Below, in pieces: positions 8,929-17,131 of a stretch of 64,000 nucleotides of DNA. Under the pieces are notes generated by a model. The model worked only from the letters and a program-made list of their open reading frames with translations. It was not told the DNA's origin and ran no database searches. How positions within the stretch are numbered: the first letter of the stretch is position 1; each line of letters begins with the position of its first letter. The DNA is from Bacillus cereus (lineage in GTDB: Bacteria > Bacillota > Bacilli > Bacillales > Bacillaceae_G), in assembly GCF_002584535.1 (NCBI RefSeq), contig NZ_NUOT01000046.1:1-64000 (forward strand), written 5' to 3'. The translations under genes were made by a program, and so were the position numbers.

Positions 8929-8985
8929 GCAAGCCTATATGACAAAACGACTGACACCTACTCGGCGAAGGTGTCTATTTTTTAT
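8920..8985 (+). ncRNA. Candidate short RNA ending in terminator
   Basis: A transcript from the promoter at 8885-8913 would run about 65 bases to the hairpin GACACCT/AGGTGTC (8953-8975), which is followed by TATTTTTTATTTTT. No start codon with a ribosome binding site lies in between. It is a small-RNA candidate on sequence grounds only. Confidence 0.35.
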
Positions 8986-9121
8986 TTTTAGCCGAATGAA
9001 ATGCCTCTTTCAGGGCATATTCAACTTTTGACACTACACACTCAACACCATTCCCTTGTATCAGGCTGCTTTTGCAGTCTTTTACTCTACATAGTCAAAA
9101 AAATTCAGATAAATTATAACA

Positions 9122-9144
9122 TAAAAAAAGAGAGCCTAGCTCCC
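9122..9144 (-). terminator. Intrinsic terminator
   Basis: GGGAGC/GCTCTC with a 3-base loop is followed by seven T residues on the minus strand. It overlaps the stop of the gene at 9136-9396. Confidence 0.75.
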
Positions 9145-9396
9145 TTTTCTTGCCTTATAATATACTCCTTTATTCGTATAGGAATATTCATCATCAGCTA
9201 AAGTAATTTTCCCATCCAGTTTTAACTCGTCTAATAGCCTTGATAAATAAAATTGATGTAGCATTTTTTTCGTGAATTTTCCTTCATAATGCGAAACGAT
9301 ATGCTCTTGAATATCTAATAGTGATATTGGTTTATCTTGCTCCATCATATATTCATATACTGCTTTACGCAGCTTTACGTATTTCTCAAGTGTCAC
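9136..9396 (-). CDS. Hypothetical protein, winged-helix-like, downstream of S-box RNA
   Basis: An 86-residue charged protein of unknown family. The pattern (helix KLRKAVYEYMMEQDKPISLLDIQEHI, then LSRLLDELKLDGKITLADDEYSYTNKG) looks like a small winged-helix domain with a beta wing at 60-80. The frame is closed 12 codons upstream of the GTG and holds no other start, so GTG 9396 is used. An AAAGGGG site lies about 13 bases away, which is long. A SAM-I riboswitch ends about 60 bases upstream, so SAM availability probably sets its expression. No methionine gene follows, so its link to sulfur metabolism is inferred only from the RNA. Confidence 0.6.
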   Translation of the reverse strand: MTLEKYVKLRKAVYEYMMEQDKPISLLDIQEHIVSHYEGKFTKKMLHQFYLSRLLDELKLDGKITLADDEYSYTNKGVYYKARKGS

Positions 9397-9454
9397 AGTA
9401 CAATTGCAACCCCTTTCTTCTCATGCTGTTATTTTTGGAATCGGTTTTTTTGCA

Positions 9455-9600
9455 ATAAAAAAACCTCTCCGATAAGAAGAAGTTACGTATATATCTTCGT
9501 CTTATCTTCCAGAACAAATCATGTTCTGCTGGAATTAGCACCTGCATCGCGGTTGCTGGGTTTCATCGGGCCAGTCCCTCCACCTCTCTGGATAAGAAAA
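9455..9600 (-). promoter_or_regulatory. SAM-I riboswitch (S-box) leader
   Basis: On the minus strand the region reads CTTATC at 9596-9591, then AGAGAGGTGGAGGGACTGGC and GATGAAACCCAGCAACC, the core of the S-box aptamer, and closes with GATAAG near 9501-9506. The P1 strand GATAAGACGAAG can also pair with CTTCTTCTTATC (about 9480-9465), with one mismatch, as an expression platform followed by GGAGAGG and seven T residues. This is transcription control in which SAM binding turns the downstream gene off. The next gene is the small unknown one at 9136-9396. Confidence 0.9.
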
Positions 9601-9730
9601 TATTCACTTTATATCTTATAATAGCCACTTCTATTTTCATTGTCAAATCATATAAAGTAACCACATTGAAGTTATATTTTCTTTTCTAACGCTCATACTA
9701 AAATTGTATGTACAAAAGGAGGGATTTATA

Positions 9731-9922
9731 ATGGATAAAAATGCTCGTGGATATGTTCAAGATTCGTTTCATTCGTTGCAAGAAGCAAAAAATTGTTTGG
9801 AACATGCATTACAAACAGTTGAAAAGAGCGATAATAGGGAGCGAATCGAACAGTCTTTACAAGCTGTGGAACATGCATTACAAAAATGTGATCATACGGT
9901 TCATATTTTAGAACAAGAATGA
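9731..9922 (+). CDS. Small hypothetical protein, helical, 63 residues
   Basis: A small soluble protein made of two similar amphipathic helices (SFHSLQEAKNCLEHALQTVE and a related SLQAVEHALQKCDHTVHILE), which may reflect an internal duplication. It is not a family I can name, though similar short helical proteins occur across the B. cereus group. A perfect AAAGGAGGG site lies 7 bases before the ATG at 9731; the frame upstream of it is not needed. A strong hairpin follows at once, so it is a monocistronic gene convergent with the YwiC gene. Confidence 0.75.
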   Translation: MDKNARGYVQDSFHSLQEAKNCLEHALQTVEKSDNRERIEQSLQAVEHALQKCDHTVHILEQE

Positions 9923-9957
9923 AAATTGCCCATCTCTTTACTAGATGGGCAATTTCT
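9923..9957. terminator. Bidirectional terminator
   Basis: AAATTGCCCATCT (9923-9935) pairs with AGATGGGCAATTT (9943-9955). It serves the small plus-strand gene and the convergent YwiC gene, whose stop is at 9957. Confidence 0.85.
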
Positions 9958-10679
9958 CAAATGGCATACTGTAACAGTATTGCCGTCGTAATTAAAAAGT
10001 ATACAGAATTCACGATTTCTAAAACTCCAACTTTTAAGATAGATATCTTTTTACCATACAATACGATTGCGCGAATTAGGCTCGGTATAAATATAAGAGA
10101 AAGCCATGGATTTACCAATAAAGAGGCAATGATTAAGAAAATATGATAGCCCCATGAAACATAGCGATAAGTAGGATTATTCTTTTCACGAATCATTGTT
10201 TTCACATAAAATGTACTACCTATAAAATATAGAAAAGAAATACCAGCAATTGCAAAAGCCGTTTCATCGACTGTTTTCATCGAAAAATAATAACTAAGTA
10301 AACCGCCTATGCAGAAAACAAGTATTGCACAAATATCATTTACTAAGGCTCGTTCATTTTTTTGTCGAGCAAAGTATATATTTACGATAAAGAGCGGAAT
10401 CATCGTAACACCAAACAGAAGTATTTTCCATTCATACAGTAAAGATACGCTCCCGAAAACACATGCGATTGTAAAGTAAATAAGTGCCGCATACATAAAT
10501 TCTTTCTTTCGAGGTTGCTTTATGTACATTAAAAATGGATACGTTGCTAAATAGATAAATAACCAAGCGATAAAAAGTGGAATATGATATAAAGTAGGTT
10601 TACCAAGTATTACACTAAGTATAAACGGAATCAGCAGCATCCCCCAGGCACCGTGCTGCTTTGGAACAACTAGCTTCAT
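9957..10679 (-). CDS. YwiC-like integral membrane protein
   Basis: This 240-residue polytopic protein opens with MKLVVPKQHGAWGMLLIPF, the signature of the YwiC family, whose members have about eight membrane segments and no known activity. In B. subtilis ywiC sits near nitrate-respiration genes, but here the neighbours give no such hint. The ATG at 10679 has GAGGAGAT 6 bases upstream; the longer in-frame upstream sequence is not protein-like. It is a single gene with a terminator shared with the convergent small gene. Confidence 0.85.
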   Translation of the reverse strand: MKLVVPKQHGAWGMLLIPFILSVILGKPTLYHIPLFIAWLFIYLATYPFLMYIKQPRKKEFMYAALIYFTIACVFGSVSLLYEWKILLFGVTMIPLFIVNIYFARQKNERALVNDICAILVFCIGGLLSYYFSMKTVDETAFAIAGISFLYFIGSTFYVKTMIREKNNPTYRYVSWGYHIFLIIASLLVNPWLSLIFIPSLIRAIVLYGKKISILKVGVLEIVNSVYFLITTAILLQYAI

Positions 10680-10801
10680 GAATATGGCATCTCCTCTTTG
10701 AAAATATTTCTCATTTTCTATTATATAAAAAGTCTCATCTAAAAATCGGACTACATTAAAACAATTTTTTGACACATTTCAAAATAATGATCAACATGTA
10801 T

Positions 10802-10834
10802 AAAAAAATGCTTCCTACCAATGGTAAGAAGCAT
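10802..10834 (-). terminator. Terminator of the ECF-transporter operon
   Basis: ATGCTTCTTACC/GGTAGGAAGCAT followed by TTTTTTTA on the minus strand. It lies about 65 bases after the stop of the S-component gene. Confidence 0.85.
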
Positions 10835-10899
10835 GAAAGAGGCAAACGAATATGTAAGTCGCGACCCTACTTTACATTCTTATGCTTTGTAACATATGC

Positions 10900-11622
10900 T
10901 TATGCCTTGTTTTCCTGAGAGAATAGCCCTTTATCATTATCTAAAATTCCATATTTCTTTTTAAATCTCGTAATAATTCTAATCCACGATGAGCTAAACA
11001 AGACAAGAAAAATCACATTTGAGAGTGCATGCGCTAAATCAAAGTAAAAGCTCGCAGCATAATATGCTATAAAGGCTTTCCATGTTAATCCTTCTAAAAA
11101 ACCGAGTATCCCCCACAAATTCATAATCCAGCCAAAAACAAAGCCGGCTATGAATCCATAGATGACTCTCCCCCATAACGTTCTCATTATAAATGTGTTT
11201 CGAAGTAGACCCGCTATAAAGCCTATCATTCCCCAAGAAAACATTTGCCAAGGTGTCCAAGGTCCTTGCCCTAAAAATATATTAGATACCAATGCTGCCG
11301 TTGCCCCAATCATAAAGCCTGTCTCACTTCCAAAAACAATTGCAGATACAATAATAACAAAAGAAGTTGGTTGTACACTCGGCATAATGGAAAATGGTAC
11401 ACGACTCACTGCTGCTATGGCTGCTAAAACAGCGACAATGACGATTTCACGTGAAACAAATGCTTTCCTCTCAAATCGTATATAAAAAGGTAACATAATA
11501 ACAGCTAATAAGAATAAACTACACCACATAAAATATTCATCTGTTACAAAAGAAGTAAACAGAAGAGTACTTATGACAATAATGAAAATAAGCATTATGA
11601 GAGCAAAATATCGTTTGGACAC
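10900..11622 (-). CDS. ECF transporter S component (substrate-binding membrane subunit)
   Basis: A 240-residue membrane protein with an extra N-terminal helix pair followed by the ECF S-component fold. REIVIVAVLAAIAAVSRVPFSI begins the core, then come GFMIGATAALVSNIFLGQGPWTPWQMFSWGMIGFIAG and a C-terminal half with small-residue helices that would dock on EcfT. It captures a vitamin-like substrate at the membrane. The P-W-T-P-W-Q-M-F-x-W-G block is shared with S components proposed for cobalamin or other large cofactors, so cobalamin is my best guess, not a demonstration. Start is GTG 11622, overlapping the ATPase gene by 28 bases. Confidence 0.8.
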   Translation of the reverse strand: MSKRYFALIMLIFIIVISTLLFTSFVTDEYFMWCSLFLLAVIMLPFYIRFERKAFVSREIVIVAVLAAIAAVSRVPFSIMPSVQPTSFVIIVSAIVFGSETGFMIGATAALVSNIFLGQGPWTPWQMFSWGMIGFIAGLLRNTFIMRTLWGRVIYGFIAGFVFGWIMNLWGILGFLEGLTWKAFIAYYAASFYFDLAHALSNVIFLVLFSSSWIRIITRFKKKYGILDNDKGLFSQENKA

Positions 11623-13250
11623 GCTTTATACACATCCTCCCACGTTAATGCATAAGGCAACTGCTTGCGAATAAAACGATTAATAGATGTTGTATAAAAG
11701 AAATTATCACTAAAGAATTTCTTTGGCGTATCATCCATAATTACTTTCCCGTCAAATAGCATCATACAATGATCAACATATTTAGCTGCAAATTCAATGT
11801 CATGTGTTGCCATCACAATCGTTGTTCCTTTCTTTTGTAACTCCTGAAACAATCCGCCTAATCTTTCCTTTTTCTCTGGATCCAGCCCTTTTGTCGGTTC
11901 GTCTAGTAATAATAAGCTTGGTTTTGATAACAAGGCTGTACATATTGCGATTAACTGTTGTTCTCCCCCGCTACAATCATGCGGATGACGATCGCGAATG
12001 GACTGCAGCCAAAATCGTTTTAACATATCTTCTGCAATTTCTTTCCCTTTATCATCATATAATTCATTTGCTCTTTCAAAAACTTCATCCCACACCGTCT
12101 CAAATGTAAAATGATAATACGGATGTTGCGATACAAATCCGATTCTTTTAAACCGTTCCTTTGAATCAATTTTATGAATCTCCGTTCCGTTCCACCGTAC
12201 TTTTCCTCTTCTAGCTTTGTTTAATCCTGCTAATATAGTTAAAAGTGTTGATTTTCCAGTACCATTTTTCCCAACAAGCGCAGTCCACTTCCCACGTTCA
12301 ATCGATAGCATTAAATCCTGTAAAATAAAAGGGCTATTTTTTTCATATTGAAATGATATATGATTTGCTTGTAAAACCACTTCTTTTGTTTCTGCCTGTG
12401 ATATAACCGGTATTTCATATTCCATAGGTAACTCAGAATGTATTTGTGTTTGTGCCTCCCTTACCGTAAATGGGATTTTCTTTACATTCCATTCTAAAAA
12501 CAACCTTGGAATTTGAGGGATAAACGGGCGAAACTCTTCTAATGCCCACATTTTTGATATAACATGTTGCGGCGTCCCATCATACATTATTTCCCCAGCA
12601 TCCATAAACACAACTCGAGTTGCTAGTGGAATGACTTCGTCTAAACGATGTTCACTCATGATAATGGTAATTCCGAGCTCTTCGTTAATTCGTTTTAATA
12701 ACCCTAAAAAATCTTTTGCTGCAATTGGATCAAGCTGTGCTGTCGGTTCATCAAGTAATAATAATTTAGGCTGTAAAACAAGAACTGCCGCTAAATTAAC
12801 CAGTTGTTTTTGTCCCCCCGATAATGTATGAACAGACTGGTGTAATAAATCTTGAAAACCTAAAAAACTAATTAATTCAGCAATTCTCTTTTGGATTATA
12901 TTGGTCTCTAGGCCAACATTCTCAAGAGAAAATGCCAATTCTTGAATAACCGTATCCATAACAAGTTGATTTTCTGGATTTTGAAATACCATTCCTACTT
13001 CTTGCGCTGATAATAAATCTGGCATCTCAAGTAAAGAAGTTCCATTATAATACATATTACCTATGCGTTTTCCAACTGGAAGTAGCTCTTTCTTGAAATG
13101 TTTCAAAAGTGTCGTCTTACCACAGCCTGAACGGCCAGCCAACACAATAAATTCCCCTTGAGAAACCCTCAAGGAAACGCCCGTTAATGCTTGTACCTTT
13201 TCATCTGCATACGTAAAAGCTAAGTCTTTTATTTCCGCATGCGCCACCAT
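11595..13250 (-). CDS. ECF transporter fused double ATP-binding protein (EcfA-EcfA')
   Basis: 551 residues with two ABC ATPase domains in one chain. Domain 1 has Walker A GRSGCGKTT (39-47), signature LSGGQ and a Walker B ending LLLLDEPTAQLDP. Domain 2 has Walker A GKNGTGKST, signature SGGEQQ and LLLLDEPTKGLDP. All catalytic motifs look intact in both. Most ECF systems use two separate A proteins; the fusion resembles YkoD-type duplicates. It powers uptake together with the EcfT and S genes beside it. I use the ATG at 13250 because GGGAGG lies 8 bases before it; the in-frame ATG at 13256 is too close. Confidence 0.88.
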   Translation of the reverse strand: MVAHAEIKDLAFTYADEKVQALTGVSLRVSQGEFIVLAGRSGCGKTTLLKHFKKELLPVGKRIGNMYYNGTSLLEMPDLLSAQEVGMVFQNPENQLVMDTVIQELAFSLENVGLETNIIQKRIAELISFLGFQDLLHQSVHTLSGGQKQLVNLAAVLVLQPKLLLLDEPTAQLDPIAAKDFLGLLKRINEELGITIIMSEHRLDEVIPLATRVVFMDAGEIMYDGTPQHVISKMWALEEFRPFIPQIPRLFLEWNVKKIPFTVREAQTQIHSELPMEYEIPVISQAETKEVVLQANHISFQYEKNSPFILQDLMLSIERGKWTALVGKNGTGKSTLLTILAGLNKARRGKVRWNGTEIHKIDSKERFKRIGFVSQHPYYHFTFETVWDEVFERANELYDDKGKEIAEDMLKRFWLQSIRDRHPHDCSGGEQQLIAICTALLSKPSLLLLDEPTKGLDPEKKERLGGLFQELQKKGTTIVMATHDIEFAAKYVDHCMMLFDGKVIMDDTPKKFFSDNFFYTTSINRFIRKQLPYALTWEDVYKACPNDILLS

Positions 13251-14107
13251 AACCATTCCCTCCCTTCCATTATGATTGGTAAACTAATAAATAGTAAAAA
13301 TAAAACGAATAAGATTCCATCATATTGCTGAAATACAAGCGATTCCACCCTTGGATAGATTAATAGTTTGCCAGCACCGTAAAAACTGAACAGAAAACAG
13401 CTTAGTAATAAAATTGCTAAGCACGCAAGTATGTACCAATCTTGCCTTCCCATGCGATATTGAATATATGTACTACGCTTTGTTACTCCAAATCCACGTG
13501 CTTGCATGGAATCCGCCGTTTGTAATGCATCTTCTAAAGAACAAACAAGCAACACCTGCAAGAGCTTCATTCCATTTTTGATTCTCCCTATGAATGGGCC
13601 TGAATCTAATTGCACTCCTTTTGTCTTTTGAACAAGTGTAATTTGCCTTAAACGCCGGATAAATAAAGGAACGAAGCGCACTGTGATCATTGTTAGTAAC
13701 GCAACTTTCGGTGAAATCCGTGAAAACAAGTACAAAAATTTATGACTTGAAATCACATCATTATAAGAAGTAAATGTGAACATAATAGCAAGTAACAATA
13801 ATCCCATTATGAATCCATACATACATGCCTCTAATGTAATTCGATTATCCCCTAAACGAAATAATGTAGTCGCTCCTCTATGTGTTAACAAAGGGTTCAA
13901 CACAATAATCATTACGAAGAAAATAAGCGTGCTTGGTATCATTTTTCTTAGTTTCTCGCCATTTCCTTGCATGATGTTTAACAGTACGATCATAATAATC
14001 GCACCCATTAAAAAAAGAGGGTGAAGACACACCATACATAGTATCATCACCCCAATATAGTAGATAAAATTCACAAAAGGATGTAAAGAAGAAAAGATAA
14101 TTTTCAT
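13229..14107 (-). CDS. ECF transporter transmembrane component EcfT
   Basis: A 292-residue protein with N-terminal and C-terminal hydrophobic helices flanking a cytosolic domain. The coupling helix motif ADSMQARGFGVTKRS shows the A-R-G sequence by which EcfT contacts the ATPases, and LVQKTKGVQLDSGPF resembles the first coupling helix. It links ATP hydrolysis to toppling of the S component. It starts 23 bases after the lipoprotein gene and overlaps the ATPase gene, so the five genes form one transcript. Family length (about 265-290) is normal. Confidence 0.88.
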   Translation of the reverse strand: MKIIFSSLHPFVNFIYYIGVMILCMVCLHPLFLMGAIIMIVLLNIMQGNGEKLRKMIPSTLIFFVMIIVLNPLLTHRGATTLFRLGDNRITLEACMYGFIMGLLLLAIMFTFTSYNDVISSHKFLYLFSRISPKVALLTMITVRFVPLFIRRLRQITLVQKTKGVQLDSGPFIGRIKNGMKLLQVLLVCSLEDALQTADSMQARGFGVTKRSTYIQYRMGRQDWYILACLAILLLSCFLFSFYGAGKLLIYPRVESLVFQQYDGILFVLFLLFISLPIIMEGREWLWWRMRK

Positions 14108-14130
14108 AGTCCTTTACCAAGAATCCTTTC

Positions 14131-14919
14131 CTATTTTAGCACATATACCCATTCGATTTTATCTCCTGGCTTGACTGTATATGCACCTGCACTTCGATTT
14201 GGAAAAGCACCATTTACACGGTACTTCCATCCGCTTGTGCTCGTTATGTCTTTTTCGTATAAATCATTAATGCCCTTTACATAAATACTATCTCTGGATC
14301 CCGTTGCATCTACATCTAATCCTGTACGCTGCAATACTTTATAAACCGTATCTCCCTCTTGTACGTCAACTTTTTTTGCTCCTAATAAATAACCTTCATT
14401 TCCACGTACAGAAATGGTAACTTGCTGCGCTTGTGGTTCTGGCTTTTGTTCGGGTTGCGGTTGCGGTTGCGGTTCTGGCTTTGGTACTACTTTAGGTTCT
14501 GGGTCTTTCGACTGTTCCTGCTTTGGTGTTTCTTTCGGCTGATTAACTACTTTTGCCTCTTCTTTTACTTCTGATTTTGCTTCTGGCACTTTCTTAGGCT
14601 CAGTGTTTGCTTGCTGCGCTTTTGGTTGTTCTTGTTGCGCAACTGGTTCTTGCTCTTTTTTCTCTTGTTTCTTAATTTCAGGTTGTTTTTGTTGTTCTTG
14701 TTCCTGATCCCCCTTTTGCTGCTCTTCTTGTTGCTTTTTCTCTACTGATTCTTGCTGCTTTTCCGGTTTACTTTCTTCCTTTTTCTCTTCTTGTTTCAGT
14801 TCCTCTTTTTGTTCTGTTTTTGAAATTGCTTTTTGTTCAGATTTTGACTCATTTTGACTACATCCAACAAGCAATCCAAATGAAAGGACAACTGAGAGTA
14901 ACCATTTCATCATACTCAT
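14131..14919 (-). CDS. DUF4430 lipoprotein with K/E/Q/P-rich stalk
   Basis: 262 residues. A lipoprotein signal ends in the lipobox LLVGC (Cys20), so it is anchored to the outer face of the membrane. Residues about 22-165 are a low-complexity stalk of Lys, Glu, Gln and Pro. The C-terminal domain (about 167-262, with YLLGAKKVDVQEGDTVYKVLQ and GWKYRVNGAFPNRSAGAYTV) is a DUF4430 domain, a fold shared with the small domain of intrinsic factor and transcobalamin. It probably delivers the substrate to the S component. Position between a surface DUF4430 protein and the ECF genes supports this. A GGTGAG site lies 6 bases before the ATG. Confidence 0.85.
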   Translation of the reverse strand: MSMMKWLLSVVLSFGLLVGCSQNESKSEQKAISKTEQKEELKQEEKKEESKPEKQQESVEKKQQEEQQKGDQEQEQQKQPEIKKQEKKEQEPVAQQEQPKAQQANTEPKKVPEAKSEVKEEAKVVNQPKETPKQEQSKDPEPKVVPKPEPQPQPQPEQKPEPQAQQVTISVRGNEGYLLGAKKVDVQEGDTVYKVLQRTGLDVDATGSRDSIYVKGINDLYEKDITSTSGWKYRVNGAFPNRSAGAYTVKPGDKIEWVYVLK

Positions 14920-14937
14920 GTTTTTCTCACCTTTCCT

Positions 14938-14975
14938 AATAAAATTAGGAGCAAATCATTGCTCCTAATTTTTTG
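14938..14975 (-). terminator. Intercistronic hairpin/terminator
   Basis: AAAATTAGGAGC (14941-14952) pairs with GCTCCTAATTTT (14961-14972). On the minus strand it directly follows the LPXTG gene and has a short U-run. It may end part of the transcripts, lowering expression of the downstream lipoprotein and ECF genes relative to the surface protein. Confidence 0.7.
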
Positions 14976-16754
14976 TTAAGCTGCTTTTCGTCTCCATAAA
15001 ACATATGCTGAAGCAATACACAATACACCCATTCCTACTGGCATTGCAGTGTCCCAAGCAGATGCTCCTGTTTTCGGTAATTGATGGTTTTTCGCAGTTT
15101 TTTCATTATTTAATGTTTTCTCTTCTGTAACAACACGAGAGTTCTTATCGTTTGTTTGTTCTTGTGGTTTTTGAATTACTTCTTGCTTTTCAATCTCCTT
15201 GCTCTCTTCCACTACCGGTTCCTTCGGCTCTTCAACTGCGTTCTCGTCGCCCTCAGTTGATAAATTTGTCCAATCATATATAGAACCTTGACCAGTTACA
15301 AACGATTTATATTGAACAAGCGCTAGAAGTGCTTGTTCAGTCGCCATACCATTGCCCTCTTGGTCATTTGGCAACCATTTAAATTCACCATTTGCAAGTT
15401 GGTATGATATTAAATTTTGAACTGCACTTACATTATTTTTAGTAAATGCTTCACTAGTTGGATCAACCCCTGCAATAGCAAGTCCAATAATTGCTTGTGC
15501 AACACTATTTGAATTTTCTTGACCGTCAGCTTCAAATCCACCAGTGTTCAATTGTTTATTTGTTAAATATTGCACAGCTTTATCTACAGCATGCTTTACC
15601 TCTGGTTGTTTCTGATACGGTGCTAGTGCCGATAAAACCATACCTGTTACATCAATACTACTAGCCTCGTCCTTACTACTTTCCACATGGTATGTCCAGC
15701 CACCGTCTGTATGCTGTGCATTTAAAATCTCTTTTACTAAAGCAGCACGATTCCACTTTGCTTCAGCCGGTACTTCATATTTTTTTGAATCCAGTGCAAG
15801 TAAAGCGAATGTATAACCAGTAATAGAATTTAGTTTCTCAGATTGATATAGTTTTTGAACTAAATTCTTCCCTGCAACATTCGTTGGATTCCCATTTACC
15901 GCTGTTACTGCTAAAACAGTTCTTGCTATATCTGTAGCGGTAAATCGTTCCACTCGTTTTTCTACTTTTTGTGTTAAAGATTGTAAATAACTAATCTTTG
16001 TTTCTACTGGAATATTATTTCCTGAACGAGCAAGTGCAATTGCTACCCAATCACTATCAATTCCGTCTTCGATCATTTTTTTTGATGTTTTAGCAATCGC
16101 TTGATCTAATTGCTTCATTAATAATTCATTTGTGATTGGTTCTTTCGACTCATTAGGCTTTTGTTCTTCTGGCTTCTTCTGTTCTTCTGGTTTTTGTTCC
16201 TCAGGCTTTTGACCATCTGGATTTTGCTCTTCCGGTTTTTGTTCCTCAGGCTTTTGACCATCTGGATTTTGTTCTTCCGGTTTTTCCGCATCTGGATTCT
16301 TTTTGCAAGTTCCCATCTTATCAAGAACTTGTTGCAATGTTTCTGTGTTCATATTGTTCCAATCTACAACAAAACGAAATGTAACAACATCTTCAGATTC
16401 TAATTTATAACTATCCGCCCCTACCATGGCAGCTTTATCATTTACATCATATGCCCATCCACTTGTCTCACCAGCCATTAAACCATCAATACCTTTAACA
16501 TACATACCATATTGCGTATTCTCAGCTGTTACTTTAGTCCCCATTACTTTTTGTAACAAACTATAGGCTGTTTCTCCATCTTCAATAGCTACTTCTTTCG
16601 GACAAAGAATAACTCCTCTTTGCGATTCCCCAATAATCGCAAGTGTTGCTGTTTTTCCTTCAGCAAACGTAATATGTACAGTATTTGTGAATGAAACAAA
16701 CACTAATGCGACTGCCATAATCGATGTAAGCAGCCATTTTTTCATCATTGCCAT
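14976..16754 (-). CDS. LPXTG surface protein with DUF4430 and terpene-cyclase-like barrel
   Basis: 592 residues in this order: signal peptide (1-30); DUF4430 domain (about 36-145); a PEEQ/PDGQ repeat linker (about 155-205); an alpha/alpha-barrel of the prenyltransferase/squalene-cyclase repeat type (about 215-495, with repeats such as DGGWTYHVESSKDEASSID and TGGFEADGQENSNSVAQA); a charged stalk; then LPKTG (559-563), a membrane helix and RRKAA. Sortase should fix it to the cell wall. Beta domain plus alpha-barrel is the architecture of intrinsic factor/transcobalamin, in the reverse order. It may be the first receptor of the ECF system encoded downstream. GGGAGGA lies 10 bases before the ATG. 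Confidence 0.85.
   Translation of the reverse strand: MAMMKKWLLTSIMAVALVFVSFTNTVHITFAEGKTATLAIIGESQRGVILCPKEVAIEDGETAYSLLQKVMGTKVTAENTQYGMYVKGIDGLMAGETSGWAYDVNDKAAMVGADSYKLESEDVVTFRFVVDWNNMNTETLQQVLDKMGTCKKNPDAEKPEEQNPDGQKPEEQKPEEQNPDGQKPEEQKPEEQKKPEEQKPNESKEPITNELLMKQLDQAIAKTSKKMIEDGIDSDWVAIALARSGNNIPVETKISYLQSLTQKVEKRVERFTATDIARTVLAVTAVNGNPTNVAGKNLVQKLYQSEKLNSITGYTFALLALDSKKYEVPAEAKWNRAALVKEILNAQHTDGGWTYHVESSKDEASSIDVTGMVLSALAPYQKQPEVKHAVDKAVQYLTNKQLNTGGFEADGQENSNSVAQAIIGLAIAGVDPTSEAFTKNNVSAVQNLISYQLANGEFKWLPNDQEGNGMATEQALLALVQYKSFVTGQGSIYDWTNLSTEGDENAVEEPKEPVVEESKEIEKQEVIQKPQEQTNDKNSRVVTEEKTLNNEKTAKNHQLPKTGASAWDTAMPVGMGVLCIASAYVLWRRKAA
16144..16290 (-). repeat. In-gene tandem repeats encoding PEEQ/PDGQ linker
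   Basis: Units of 12 and 30-45 bases encode repeated KPEEQ and NPDGQKPEEQ blocks in the surface protein. The largest repeated block occurs twice with few changes (about 16193-16227 and 16238-16272). Such repeats can change copy number by slippage and so alter stalk length. Confidence 0.8.
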
Positions 16755-16779
16755 CCTTGCTTATTCCTCCCTTTGCTTA

Positions 16780-16893
16780 CATATGCATAAAAAAAGACCC
16801 TTCAAGGGCGTGCAATAACACTCTACTGTGAGTGCTATACAAAATGCACAACACCTCCTATCCGCATAGATAGCGGTTGTATTTGTATAGGAA
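16780..16893 (-). promoter_or_regulatory. Structured 5' leader of the ECF/LPXTG operon
   Basis: The minus-strand leader can fold CCTAT/ATAGG around a CCGC/GCGG hairpin (about 16892-16856). A second element has outer GTGCA/TGCAC and inner AGCACTC/GAGTGTT stems (about 16850-16810). Then follows a 5-bp hairpin GCCCT/AGGGT with CTTTTTTT (16806-16786). This looks like a sensing domain plus weak terminator. It lacks the cobalamin-riboswitch boxes and I do not recognise the class. Confidence 0.4.
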
Positions 16894-17131
16894 AGACAGT
16901 GTAGCTTATGAATGTATTATTGTGATAACATTCACTTTTAGCGGCGAACCCATTTCATTTCCACCTATTTCCTTTAAAAGTTATCGTATAAACGACATAC
17001 CTATACATTCATTAAATTATAAATATCTGTATTATTTTACTATTGACACGAAATTTTGTCTATGCTTTCTCTGATTTATTTCCTATGAATATTAGTCTGT
17101 TACGTGAAACTATAAAGCCTATATATAGTCA

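Noticed and set aside
16144-16290. Short regular repeats that could suggest a CRISPR array
   Set aside because: The units encode PEEQ/PDGQ residues in frame inside the LPXTG protein, have no unique spacers, and no cas genes are present.
16780-16893. Cobalamin riboswitch upstream of the ECF cluster
   Set aside because: The characteristic boxes (GCCACTG and the GGGAA...GGTG core) are missing, so only an unclassified structured leader is reported.
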